A DNA stretch of 25,614 bases from Opitutia bacterium (GTDB taxonomy: Bacteria; Verrucomicrobiota; Verrucomicrobiae; Opitutales; Opitutaceae), in contig CANEVO010000059.1 of NCBI GenBank assembly GCA_947442255.1, positions 1-25,614 on the forward strand, given 5' to 3'. Of this stretch, positions 16,701-24,444 are shown in pieces (position 1 is the stretch's first letter; every line of letters begins with the position of its first letter). The notes below the pieces were generated by a model. It had not been told where the DNA came from, did not search any database, and saw nothing but the letters and a program-made list of their open reading frames with translations. A program made the position numbers and the translations under genes.

Positions 16701-17183
16701 CTCAGCACCGCCCAACTGAATCGCGACGTCGATTTGACCCGGCTCGGTCGCCGCGTGGAGAACCAACTCACGGCGTGGACCGAGGCCGGCGTGCTGAGCC
16801 CGCCGGGCGCCCCGGCAGTGGCCGCGCTCCCGCGCAAAGTTGATCCGCATGACGCCACCTTCCCGATCGAGGCCCGCGTTCGCTCCTATCTCGACGTCAA
16901 CTGCGCGCATTGTCACCGCCTCGGTGGCGTGGGCGGGCGGGCCGGATTCCAGTTCGCCGAGTCCGTGCCTTTCGCGAAGGCCGGGATCATCAACGGCCAG
17001 CCCCTCGTGCCTCTGCTTGGCCCCGATTCGAAGATTGTCACCCCGGGCCGTCCCGACCGATCCGAACTACTCCATCGCATCACCCTCGAGGCCGGAGGTC
17101 GGATGCCGCTGGTCGGGAGCGAACAGACGGACAAAGCCGGCGCCGATCTGATTCGCAAGTGGATCGAACAGCTCAAACCGTGA
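13788..17183 (+). CDS. Secreted Kelch / PQQ-type sugar dehydrogenase / di-heme cytochrome c fusion
   Basis: This 1131-residue exported protein joins three modules in one uninterrupted frame. A signal peptide (MKSSLRPALIFRGLLPLLLA...) comes first. A Kelch-like propeller spans about 140-420, with repeats such as VVDGRFYTAGGH and RVWIVGGDVF. A glucose/sorbosone dehydrogenase propeller spans about 455-808; it has the conserved histidine in GHNGGDLQFGPDGYLYISAGD (His to Gly, family active site) and the arginine of YGLRNPWRMRF, both PQQ-site landmarks. The last third resembles the SO2930/HNE_0200-type cytochrome family and holds two haem-c motifs, CTICH at 958-962 and CAHCH at 1039-1043. Function inferred: periplasmic oxidation of a sugar with electrons passed to the built-in haems. 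The ATG at 13788 overlaps the amidohydrolase stop; an upstream in-frame GTG at 13749 would spoil the signal peptide. Confidence 0.88.
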   Translation: MKSSLRPALIFRGLLPLLLALVLRAAETPSLPPPAGALSVVRDSAANFWALVPIDGSRRELMLLPAQDPTAWMPARITGIEAGAWDTLAPQPERTVHVAGPGGTRVFDFRYPERGSSTVTPGAARPANPETPWRMVARMPASNHDTSAAVVDGRFYTAGGHTHNWGFPSRDHFFDELWELDSKTWTWKVAVKLSRTRVYCHTVAFAGRVWIVGGDVFDAEGKRQSTTLVESYDPKTGTLTREADLPFAIPVPLAQPAAGRLWVVGSRNREDHAVMASIGPGESTWRKEPDALRAMWALCGTSLNDRVYALVPDTGLAEFDPATGRWTIIPGPTKPRSSQIAAWRGEIWIVGGCDLPDWGEVSIYNPTTRTWRSGPALPIQVAWGAAAVVDDQLVVAGGAGVHPTADGRREYDFSDRTFVLAAKDIPPPASLAEAPTLPRWNDSRLSGTGGAGYPFKTEELFPTLKFSQLGSIETIPVAQPNEAKRWLISETSGAVWTIQEDAGGPRRERFFDLPARTGRQTYTLAVTLHPRYPAVPYVYVLYNIRQPKPAEDVLSRFTVTLSDPPRVDLSTEQEILRWPSDGHNGGDLQFGPDGYLYISAGDRSAPGDPHHLTQRLDIITGGILRIDVEKSEAGKNYAVPPDNPWVGRTDVLPEYWAYGLRNPWRMRFAPNGDLWLGDNGDDSWEMIHLIRKGHNYGWSTFEGTHLFKRNHALAGPTPVHTPPVIELPHSEARSAIGGLVYRGKKHPSLQGQYIFGDYVTGFLWAFQWNGTKAQNFRKIADTRSAILAFSEDRDHEIVMVRTDGQVHRLIAAEPTTAPTQGFPTRLSETGLFSSTATHAPAPGVIPYEINVGVWSDGARARRLLAMSNGKPMDSADPSGYWNLPDGSAVARTLELSTSQGPKRVETQLMYREHGQWSFHTYAWNDAQTDAELVREDGETRPAPGIPNRTWRFASRGECTICHTTQTNFTNGLSTAQLNRDVDLTRLGRRVENQLTAWTEAGVLSPPGAPAVAALPRKVDPHDATFPIEARVRSYLDVNCAHCHRLGGVGGRAGFQFAESVPFAKAGIINGQPLVPLLGPDSKIVTPGRPDRSELLHRITLEAGGRMPLVGSEQTDKAGADLIRKWIEQLKP

Positions 17184-17226
17184 GCGATTCACGGTCCAAC
17201 CTCACTTCCCACTGACCCACCCCACC

Positions 17227-19176
17227 ATGCCCGCCTTACTTCGACTTCTCGGTTTGCTAATCCTCGGCGTCGCCACTGCCGCCGCCCAGAACGCCACGGT
17301 CGCTGGCACCTTTACCGTCAATCATCCGACCCTGCTCAACCTCGGTTTCGAGTGGAGCATCTCGGGTGATGTAAATCGCAACGCCGAAGTCGCCGTGCAG
17401 TTTCGGGCCGTCGGCGAAACTGCCTGGCGGACGGCCATGCCCTTGGTCCGGATCGGCGGCGAGCGCATCTTCCGGGCCCGGGAAAATTTCGACTACACTG
17501 TTCCTCATGGCTTTGCGGGCAGCATCCTGAACCTGCAGCCCGGCACCGAATACGAATGCCGATTCCAGATGACCGATCCAGACGGGGTCAGTGGCGACGC
17601 CGCTCCGGCGGTGCGGATCAAGACCCGGACCGAGCCCCTGCCGTATGCCGGCGGGCGCACCCTCCATGTCTACGGACCGGACCATCAGGGACCGAAGCTC
17701 GAGCCAAACTTCACCAGCATCATGCAGGCGTACTACGGCGCCGGACTCGGCGACTGGAGTGTGGTCTGGGAACGCCGGGCTCAACCCGGCGACACGATTC
17801 TCGTGCACGCGGGCCTCTACCGGCCCGAGCGGTTGAACTACGTCGATCCAATGATGACTCCGTTCGACGGCACCATCTCGCTGACTCTGAAGGCCACGAA
17901 GGAAAAGCCGCTCACGATCAAGGCCGCCGGCGACGGCGAGGTGGTCTTCGACGGCGCGGGCAACCACATCCTCTTCGATGTCTCGGCTTCGGAGCATCAC
18001 ATTTTTGAGGGTATCACCATCCGCAATACCGACGTCGCATTCTCCGCCGGCCGCAAGGAAGCCTCTGGCGCCGTGGGCCTGACGGTGAAGAATTGCCGGC
18101 TTGAGAACATCGGCTTCGGTGTTTGGACGGAGTACGCGGGATCCAGCGACTTCTACATCGCGGACAACCTCTTCCTGGGCCGCGATGATCGCTTCCGCCT
18201 GATCGGCTGGACTGGTCCGCTTTGGGCCAGCGTCGGGCCCTATGGCTCACATCAGGTGACCAGTTATTACGCGATCAAGGTCTACGGGCCCGGCCACGTC
18301 ATCGCCCGCAATGCCATCGCCTATTTCCACGATGCGATTGGCGTCTCAACCTACGGCACCCCGGAGAAGGATCCGGAGCGACGGGCGTCGGGCATCGATA
18401 TTTACGGCAACGATATTCACCTCTCGAATGACGACTTCGTGGAGACAGACGGCAGCGTGCATAACGTTCGCGTCTTCGAGAATCGGGGCGTCAACGCATT
18501 TCACGGCGGCTACAGTTCGCAGCCCGTTTTCGGTGGGCCGATCTACTTCTACCGCAATCTCCTCTACCACGTGCCGAGCGGCGTGGCGTTCAAGTTCTCC
18601 GCCAAGCCCGCGGGACTCTTCGTGTTTCACAACACGATTGTGGGCGAGCAGTTGGCCGGCGATCCGTCCTCGAACGTCCACTGGCGCAACAATCTCTTTC
18701 TCGGTCGCAACACCCCCGATCGCGGAGTGATGCGCTGGGCCAACGCAACGAACGCCCACAGCTCGGACTACAACGGCTTCCGCCCCAACCCGGGCGTGAA
18801 GGCCCAATACCACTGGCTCGCGCCCGCGACCGGCGCCACGGCCTATGCCCCCGAGCCGACCGACTGGAAAAGCTTCGCCACGCTGGCGGAGTTCCGCGCC
18901 GCCACCGGGCAGGAAGCACATGGGATCGAAGTGGACTTCGACATTTTCGAAAAGCTCTCACCGCCGAATCCGTCTAATCGTCACGCCGTGTACCATGCGA
19001 TGGATCTGAACTTCCGGCTCAAGCCAGGCAGCAAGGCCGTCGACGCCGGTGTCTCCATCCCAGGCATCAACGACGACTTTGTCGGTCGTGCCCCCGATCT
19101 CGGTGCCCTTGAGGTAGGCCGACCGGAGCCGAAATACGGCCCGACCTGGCTCACCTGGCAGCCGTTCTACCGGTAA
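17227..19176 (+). CDS. Secreted right-handed parallel beta-helix protein
   Basis: This 649-residue protein has a clear signal peptide (MPALLRLLGLLILGVATAAA, cleavage before QN). An Ig/fibronectin-like domain follows at about 25-140 (AVQFRAVGETAWRTAMP, LQPGTEYECRFQMTDPDG). Residues about 150-520 form a right-handed parallel beta-helix: GDTILVHAGLYRPERL, then turns such as HHIFEGITIRNTDVAF, VGLTVKNCRLENIGFGV and DFYIADNLFLGRDD. The end (LKPGSKAVDAGVSIPGINDD, GRAPDLGALEVG) is the usual C-terminus of such proteins in Verrucomicrobiota and Planctomycetota. The fold is shared by pectate lyases, chondroitinase B and polysaccharide epimerases, so polysaccharide binding or cleavage is likely; catalytic residues are not identifiable by eye. 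It lies 43 bases after the redox fusion and is probably cotranscribed. Confidence 0.87.
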   Translation: MPALLRLLGLLILGVATAAAQNATVAGTFTVNHPTLLNLGFEWSISGDVNRNAEVAVQFRAVGETAWRTAMPLVRIGGERIFRARENFDYTVPHGFAGSILNLQPGTEYECRFQMTDPDGVSGDAAPAVRIKTRTEPLPYAGGRTLHVYGPDHQGPKLEPNFTSIMQAYYGAGLGDWSVVWERRAQPGDTILVHAGLYRPERLNYVDPMMTPFDGTISLTLKATKEKPLTIKAAGDGEVVFDGAGNHILFDVSASEHHIFEGITIRNTDVAFSAGRKEASGAVGLTVKNCRLENIGFGVWTEYAGSSDFYIADNLFLGRDDRFRLIGWTGPLWASVGPYGSHQVTSYYAIKVYGPGHVIARNAIAYFHDAIGVSTYGTPEKDPERRASGIDIYGNDIHLSNDDFVETDGSVHNVRVFENRGVNAFHGGYSSQPVFGGPIYFYRNLLYHVPSGVAFKFSAKPAGLFVFHNTIVGEQLAGDPSSNVHWRNNLFLGRNTPDRGVMRWANATNAHSSDYNGFRPNPGVKAQYHWLAPATGATAYAPEPTDWKSFATLAEFRAATGQEAHGIEVDFDIFEKLSPPNPSNRHAVYHAMDLNFRLKPGSKAVDAGVSIPGINDDFVGRAPDLGALEVGRPEPKYGPTWLTWQPFYR

Positions 19177-19388
19177 GTCGGGGCTCCGGCGGTTCCTAGT
19201 TCCGCCTTCCGGCAAAAATTGAATCTTCCGAGGGCCGGCGTTCGCGCGTCCGGTTCGATCGCGACACCCGGTTGGTCCGACAACCTCACGATCCTAAAAA
19301 ACTGAAGCCCGGGAGGAGCCCGGGCTTCAGCATTAAACTTTGAACTCTAAACCTTAAACCGCGCCGCGCCTCATGGCGCCTTTTAAGC
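19177..19388. other. Intergenic region between the convergent beta-helix and DUF1552 genes
   Basis: These 212 bases hold the 3' ends of two convergent transcripts. A strong hairpin at 19302-19330 (own entry) terminates the minus strand. A shorter hairpin, GCGCC 19366-19370 with GGCGC 19375-19379, is followed by CTTTT on the plus strand and could be a weak terminator for the beta-helix gene. The stretch 19331-19360 is AT-rich with short AAACTTT/AAACCTT repeats. No gene is supported. Confidence 0.5.
19296..19330 (-). terminator. Intrinsic terminator of the DUF1552 operon
   Basis: A perfect 12-bp stem, CTGAAGCCCGGG 19302-19313 with CCCGGGCTTCAG 19319-19330, encloses a five-base loop. Six A residues at 19296-19301 become a U-tract after the hairpin when read on the minus strand. 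It starts about 58 bases beyond the DUF1552 stop codon. On the plus strand the hairpin is not followed by T residues. Confidence 0.82.
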
Positions 19389-20741
19389 TCAGGTCATCTC
19401 CAACCCGCGGCAGGTGCCGGTCGAACTCGAGAACTTGTCCCGCTGGATGCCCAGCCGGTGCAACACCGAGAGGTAGACGTTGGTCAGGGGATAGGGCTTG
19501 TTGACGTCGAAACCGATATGCTGCCCGTGCTTCCAGCCGCCGCCGGCAAGAATGAAGGGCAGATTGTTGCTCAGATGCGCGTTGGCATCCGAGAGGTTGC
19601 TGCCCCAGAGAACGTTCGTCGTGTCGAGCAGCGACTCACCGCCTTCGTTGGCCCCCTTCAGGTTCGCCAGCAGCCCGTTGAAGGCCTTGAAGTGCTCGCG
19701 GTCGAGCGCGTGATGTTGGGCCAGCTTGTCGGGCATCTTTCCGTGGTGGGAGATGCCGTGGTAGCCTTCGGTGATCGGGACGCCGAACTGGCCCGAGACC
19801 GCCGGGGTGCCGGCCGCATCGATGAAGAGCGTGATCGCCCGGGTGGAGTCCGTCTGAAGCACCAGCGCGGCGATATCATACATCACCTTGATCTTTTGGA
19901 ACAGCTGGGCGGGATTCGTCGGATCAACCGGCTCCTTGTGGCTGACGACGGGCTTCGGTTTGCGCTCCCAGCCTTCGGAGGCCTTCAACCGGCCTTCGAG
20001 TGACCGCACGCTCGTCAGGAATTGATCCATTCGCTCGCGGTCCGGCGCACCGAGGTCGCGTTCCATCGCCTTCACCTGGCCGGTGAGGCGATCGAGAATG
20101 CTCCGGCCGTTCTCCAGTTCCATGACCTTCTCCTCAATTTCGGCCTGGGAACCCTGCACAAAAAGTTGTTTGAAGACCTCGGCGGCCTTGTCCTCGGGCG
20201 GGACGGCCACACCGCTGCCGGTGAATGACAGACTCCACGAGCGGGTGTTGACGGCGAGCGTCAGCGACGGGAACCGCGTCTGCGTCCCGATGTTGTCGGC
20301 CACGACCTGGTCGAGCGAAATGGTGTTCCGGAAGCCGCTGCTGGCCGGATTCGGCGCACCCGTGAGCCACGCGACCTGCGTGGGATGGCTGCCCTGCACG
20401 GACGGCAGAATGACGCCCGAGAAGACCGTGAAGTCGTTCCGATGATCCTTGATGAGCTCGATGTACTCGGACGGCTTGTAATCGCGTCCCGTGCCGACGG
20501 GCACGTAGTGGTTAATGACGTAGCCCAGATTGTTGATGATGCCGAGCATCCGCCGGGGCTTGGCTGCCGGGTCCAACGGCGACGAGGATGCTTGGGCGCG
20601 GGCCATGCGAGGGAGCATGACGTCGAGCATCGGAAGGGAAAGTCCGACGCCCGCGGCGCGCAGGAAGTGACGGCGAGACATCGGTTGCCGGGTGGACACA
20701 AACGGCGCCTGGATAAACCGGACGGGGGATTTTGTTTTCAT
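19389..20741 (-). CDS. DUF1552 family Tat-exported protein
   Basis: This DUF1552 (PF07586) protein of 450 residues is typical of Verrucomicrobiota and Planctomycetota and is of unknown biochemical function. The N-terminus contains a twin-arginine signal, SRRHFLRAAGVGLSLPMLDV, so a folded protein is exported. Recognisable family segments include KPRRMLGIINNLGYVINHYVP, the NTISLDQVVADNIG stretch, GISHHGKMPDKLAQHHALD and the end GWKHGQHIGFDVNKPYPLTNVYL. The family resembles sulfatase/alkaline-phosphatase-like (DUF1501-type) proteins in layout, but no catalytic set can be named. I chose the ATG at 20741; an internal ATG at 20681 directly before the twin arginine is a possible alternative, and neither has a Shine-Dalgarno sequence. 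It follows the multi-DUF cytochrome gene by 57 bases, the usual order for this pair. Confidence 0.88.
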   Translation of the reverse strand: MKTKSPVRFIQAPFVSTRQPMSRRHFLRAAGVGLSLPMLDVMLPRMARAQASSSPLDPAAKPRRMLGIINNLGYVINHYVPVGTGRDYKPSEYIELIKDHRNDFTVFSGVILPSVQGSHPTQVAWLTGAPNPASSGFRNTISLDQVVADNIGTQTRFPSLTLAVNTRSWSLSFTGSGVAVPPEDKAAEVFKQLFVQGSQAEIEEKVMELENGRSILDRLTGQVKAMERDLGAPDRERMDQFLTSVRSLEGRLKASEGWERKPKPVVSHKEPVDPTNPAQLFQKIKVMYDIAALVLQTDSTRAITLFIDAAGTPAVSGQFGVPITEGYHGISHHGKMPDKLAQHHALDREHFKAFNGLLANLKGANEGGESLLDTTNVLWGSNLSDANAHLSNNLPFILAGGGWKHGQHIGFDVNKPYPLTNVYLSVLHRLGIQRDKFSSSTGTCRGLEMT

Positions 20742-20798
20742 GGGGCGTAAGACTAGTCTCTCTCCCAAAGCGGGAAATGCGACCGGTGGAAATCAGGG

Positions 20799-23642
20799 TT
20801 ACTTGGTCAGGAAGAGTTCACTCTGCACGATTTCGTTGAGGATGCTTTGCACCCCGTACTCGCTGGAGCGCGTCCGTTTCACGATCGCCTCAATCTTTTC
20901 GCGATCGCTAAAACGAATGGGAGCGCCGGTAGCGTAAACGACCAGCTGGCGCGCTAGATTCCGCGCGATCTGTTCCTCATTTTGGAGGAGGATCTTCTTG
21001 AAATCGCGCACGTCGGCGAAGGCGTGTCCCTCCACGGTCTCACCGCTCGGATCGACCGGCAGCGCGTGGTAATAGGTCTTGGGCCAGCCGTTCTTGCCGA
21101 AACCGACCTCGGCGTCCTGGCCCTTGGCAATGCCTCGGTAGCGATCCCGCCAGGCTCCGAGCACGTCGAAGCTCTCGAGCGCGAAGCCCGGCGGATCGAT
21201 GTTGCGATGACAGCCGGCGCAACTTTCGTCCGCGCGATGCTTGTCGAGCTGGGCCCGAATGGTGGTGGCGCCGCGCACATCAGGTTCGACCGCCGGGACG
21301 GCGGCCGGTGGCGGTGGAATCTCGTAGCCAACGATGCGCTCCATGATCCACTTGCCCCGGAGCACCGGGGAGGTGGTCGTGCCGTTCGCGGTCAGCTTCA
21401 GGACGCTCGACTGCGTCATGAAACCGCCGCGCACGCTATTGGCCGGCAGCGCCACCTTGCGGAGCGCGGATCCACTTACGCCCTTGATCCCGTAGTGAGT
21501 GGCCAGACGTTCGGTCAGGAAGGTGAAGTCGGAATCGACGATGTTCCGGGCCGGCATGTTCTTGTGCAGGAGTTCGGAGAAGAAGGCCCGGGACTCCTCC
21601 AGGCCGTTCTCCACGAGAACGTCCTCGTTGAAGTAGTCACCGTAGAGGTGCATGTCCGGCGTGGTGTCGTTCACCTTCCGGAGATCGAGCCAGTAATCGA
21701 GGAACGCCCTTACGAAGCGCTGCGAATTCGGATCGGCGAGCAAGCGTGCCGTCTCGGCCCGCAGCACCTCCGGCTTGCGGAGGTCGCCCCGGGCCGCCAC
21801 GGCACGCAATTGATCATCCGGCCCCGCGTTGCTCAGCAGCAGCGCCAGGCGGGTCGCGAGGGCAAAGTCGTTGAGCCGGCCGTTGGCACCCTCGTCTAGG
21901 TAGACAAATTCCGGTGACGAAAGGATGCCGGTGTAAGTCGTCATCATGGCGGCCGCGAAGCCGATGCCCCGCGCGTGGCGTTCCTTGAACAAGCCGATGT
22001 AATCCTGCACGAGGGCTTCCTGCACGGGGCGGCGATAGACCTTGGCCAGAAAAGCGCGAATCAGGCGCTCGGCATCCGCGTCGGGCTGCTTCGACTCGAC
22101 CTCGATGAGCACCGACACCCGCTTGCGGGTATAGACGCCATCGGCGCCGTTGACGTAGAAACCCTGCGGCGGAACCGGCTGCGCGATTTCGATGCGCACT
22201 CCGGCGCCCGGCGCGGCGCTTTCAAATTTCTTCATCGGCAGGTCGCCGAACAAGACCGCATAGCCCGGATGTACCGGACTGTCGTACAACGGACCTTCGA
22301 CTTCCATCCAACGGAACGCCACGCCCGGCTGGCCGTCGCGTTGCGAAAGAGAATTTGTGAACTGCTCGTTGCCGGTGAGACCAGGACGCGAGCGGAAGAA
22401 GCGAATCGAGTCGGTGTTGATGTACTCGTCGGACAAAAGCTCGACATTCTTCAGTTCCGCGACGCCCGCCTCCGGGGTGACATCAAACGCGCCAAGCTTC
22501 GCACCTGGAAGGGGCGGCACGCGCGAATAAACATGGATGATCTCATCGCGCCGGCCGGGCGTAACGTCAGCCTGATTGGCGGTATGCCACTCCGGTGGCA
22601 GCAACTGCGCGGCACGGGGAGGACCGCCCCTTCCCTGCCCTGGTGCCCCGCCGCGACCGCCCTTGGCATTCTCATCCGGGCTGCGGGGTGCCGGCTGTTT
22701 CCAGTTCAGGTGGTCCGGGAGATAGAAGATCTTTCGCACGGCGTCACGCTGGCCAAAGGGCCCAACCCAAATCGTGTAGCCGCTGAACCGCAGATTGTAC
22801 CGGCCCGTCACTGGCGCACGCCACTTCAGCCAGGTCGAGCTGAACGCAGGTCCGTAAACACTGTGCGTCCAGGCCATGGCCTCGAGTTCGCGTTTCGCCG
22901 GATCCTTGTCACCCACGGTGATGGGCGCCTCCCGGGTCAGCGCCGGCACATCCGGGCCGGAGCCGAGCACCGGGAAACGACCGCGCTCCGGGACGCCGTT
23001 GTTATTCCGAAAATCGATGCTGTCGCGGGCGTAGAAGCGTTGGACGGTGGTCGGAGGCTTCACGTACTCCGTCGCCATCGCCTCGCGAATCGCCAATTGC
23101 GCCGCGCTCATGTAGCGCGCCAGATGCACGTGGGAGACATCGAGCGCTTTGCTCACCTTGTTGAAGAGAGCGACTTCGCCGTCCTCCGGCAGTTGATCGC
23201 CCACGACGAGGCGTGGCAGGTGGAAAAGATCGCGCAGCGTGTTCTCATACTCGCTGCGATTCATCCGCCGGCGCTGCACGCGGCCAAACTGTGAGTCGGC
23301 CCGGGCCTCCTCGGCGACGAGGCGGGTGCTGATCATTTTCAGGAACGTCGAAGCCTCGCCCGAGCCGGGGCGCTTCTTTTCCTTCGGCGGCATCTCTCCC
23401 GTTTGCACCCGATCGTGAATCTTCACCCACGTGAGAAAATTCGCCGAGTCGGTCGGGGTGAAATTAAGCGTAGTCAGGTCGAGCCCGCCTTCCTTATCCA
23501 CGTCGTTATGGCAGCTCGAACAATGGCGATCGGCAAACTCCGCCAGCTCCGGTCCGACTTCGATCTGTGCCGCCCACCCGGAACTCCAAGCACCCAGGAA
23601 GGCAAAGCCGGCGGTCAGCCACGATCGGGAACGCCTGCTCAC
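20799..23642 (-). CDS. Secreted cytochrome c protein with DUF1587-DUF1595-DUF1592-DUF1588-DUF1585
   Basis: This large exported protein (947 residues from the GTG at 23642) belongs to the planctomycete/verrucomicrobial cytochrome family of unknown function. An N-terminal haem motif CSSCH is at 41-45, followed by the PSCyt1-like sequence GEMPPKEKKRPG. Then come DUF1587 (RMNRSEYENTLRDLF), a poorly conserved middle with a Gly-rich linker, DUF1595 (FLAKVYRRPVQEALVQDYI), DUF1592 (LATRLALLLSNAGPDDQL), DUF1588 (RGGFMTQSSVLKLTANGTTTS) with a second haem motif CAGCHRNIDPPGFALE at 808-812 onward, and DUF1585 at the end (LARQLVVYATGAPIRFSD). GTG gives a compact signal peptide. ATGs at 23702 or 23717 would add 20-25 residues encoded by unusually AT-rich DNA, so I think them less likely. 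It is followed by the DUF1552 gene. Confidence 0.87.
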   Translation of the reverse strand: MSRRSRSWLTAGFAFLGAWSSGWAAQIEVGPELAEFADRHCSSCHNDVDKEGGLDLTTLNFTPTDSANFLTWVKIHDRVQTGEMPPKEKKRPGSGEASTFLKMISTRLVAEEARADSQFGRVQRRRMNRSEYENTLRDLFHLPRLVVGDQLPEDGEVALFNKVSKALDVSHVHLARYMSAAQLAIREAMATEYVKPPTTVQRFYARDSIDFRNNNGVPERGRFPVLGSGPDVPALTREAPITVGDKDPAKRELEAMAWTHSVYGPAFSSTWLKWRAPVTGRYNLRFSGYTIWVGPFGQRDAVRKIFYLPDHLNWKQPAPRSPDENAKGGRGGAPGQGRGGPPRAAQLLPPEWHTANQADVTPGRRDEIIHVYSRVPPLPGAKLGAFDVTPEAGVAELKNVELLSDEYINTDSIRFFRSRPGLTGNEQFTNSLSQRDGQPGVAFRWMEVEGPLYDSPVHPGYAVLFGDLPMKKFESAAPGAGVRIEIAQPVPPQGFYVNGADGVYTRKRVSVLIEVESKQPDADAERLIRAFLAKVYRRPVQEALVQDYIGLFKERHARGIGFAAAMMTTYTGILSSPEFVYLDEGANGRLNDFALATRLALLLSNAGPDDQLRAVAARGDLRKPEVLRAETARLLADPNSQRFVRAFLDYWLDLRKVNDTTPDMHLYGDYFNEDVLVENGLEESRAFFSELLHKNMPARNIVDSDFTFLTERLATHYGIKGVSGSALRKVALPANSVRGGFMTQSSVLKLTANGTTTSPVLRGKWIMERIVGYEIPPPPAAVPAVEPDVRGATTIRAQLDKHRADESCAGCHRNIDPPGFALESFDVLGAWRDRYRGIAKGQDAEVGFGKNGWPKTYYHALPVDPSGETVEGHAFADVRDFKKILLQNEEQIARNLARQLVVYATGAPIRFSDREKIEAIVKRTRSSEYGVQSILNEIVQSELFLTK

Positions 23643-23856
23643 GGCCGCGAAATCAAAAGACTGCCGCTCATTACAAAATAAATGAAGTTGTGGGACGCGC
23701 ATGATAAGAGGTGTCACACCGCTATTCGCCTCGAACGGGGGGTGCGAATCGGGGTGTACATGAAGAAAGGGAGAGTGGAGGGCGAATCAAGGCGCTTCTT
23801 GGGTTTTCGGCTCGCGTGCGACTCGTTCGTGGGCACAATAATTCCCGCCAATCATC
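23643..23856. promoter_or_regulatory. Divergent region between the multi-DUF cytochrome gene and a small secreted protein
   Basis: This 214-base gap is the likely promoter region of two divergent genes. The stretch 23670-23695 is strikingly AT-rich for this genome. On the minus strand it contains TGTAAT (five of six with the -10 consensus) about 30 bases before the GTG at 23642, but no matching -35 was found. A TATCAT on the same strand near 23705 is a second, equally unsupported -10 candidate. Nothing else was recognised. Confidence 0.35.
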
Positions 23857-24444
23857 ATGACCACCCCTGTCATCAAGTGCTGGTTCCTCGGCGCCGCCCT
23901 CGTCCTGTCCCCGCTGCCCATCGTCGCCGCTGAAAAAGCGCCGGAAGTCGATCCCGCCGTGGCCGAGATGGCGGTGGTTGATGCGGACCTCGCCCGCTTC
24001 GAACGTCTCCTCAAGGAGTACAACGATCCGCGCGACAAGGGATACGTCGGTGAAATCTTTGGGGTCCTGAAGGAACGCGTCGAGGGGCTGCGCCAAGGCT
24101 TCGATCAGCTCAAGGCCGACGATCTTCGCTTCGACATCAACACCCAGGCCCAGCGGCTCGCGCGGGTTTTGGCGCCACTGGACACGCCGCTCCCCAAGCG
24201 CGAAACCGTGCTCAATCTCGAAGAACTCAACCCGGCGCCCGGCAACCGGGCCGAGGTCAACGCCGCCTTGGCTGCTTTCGATCAGGCCATCGGACGCAAG
24301 GACCGCGCGGCCAAAGGGCTTGGAAACGGGCGCGAAGCGGCGGTGGCGCAGATCGAGAATCTCAAGAAGCTGCGGACCGGTCTTGCAGCGAAGTTCACCT
24401 CGGCCGGCTGGACCGCCGCGGTGAAGGAATTGAATCGGGAGTAG
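23857..24444 (+). CDS. Small secreted helical protein of unknown function
   Basis: I do not recognise this 195-residue protein. The N-terminus (MTTPVIKCWFLGAALVLSPLPIVAAEKA) is a signal peptide with likely cleavage at about residue 25. The mature part is almost all predicted alpha-helix: ARFERLLKEYNDPRDKGYVGE, VLKERVEGLRQGFDQLKADD and AAVAQIENLKKLRTGLAAKF are amphipathic, alternating charged and hydrophobic residues. There is no cysteine in the mature part, no haem motif and no membrane segment. The ATG at 23857 is the first that yields a complete signal peptide. Codon use looks normal for the window, and the frame is longer and more protein-like than any overlapping one. It stands alone between a divergent cytochrome gene and a convergent TonB receptor gene. 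Confidence 0.72.
   Translation: MTTPVIKCWFLGAALVLSPLPIVAAEKAPEVDPAVAEMAVVDADLARFERLLKEYNDPRDKGYVGEIFGVLKERVEGLRQGFDQLKADDLRFDINTQAQRLARVLAPLDTPLPKRETVLNLEELNPAPGNRAEVNAALAAFDQAIGRKDRAAKGLGNGREAAVAQIENLKKLRTGLAAKFTSAGWTAAVKELNRE

Noticed and set aside
15450..16916. A 488-codon open frame antisense to the redox fusion gene
   Set aside because: Same type of shadow frame; the sense strand carries PQQ-site and haem motifs that fix the real coding strand.
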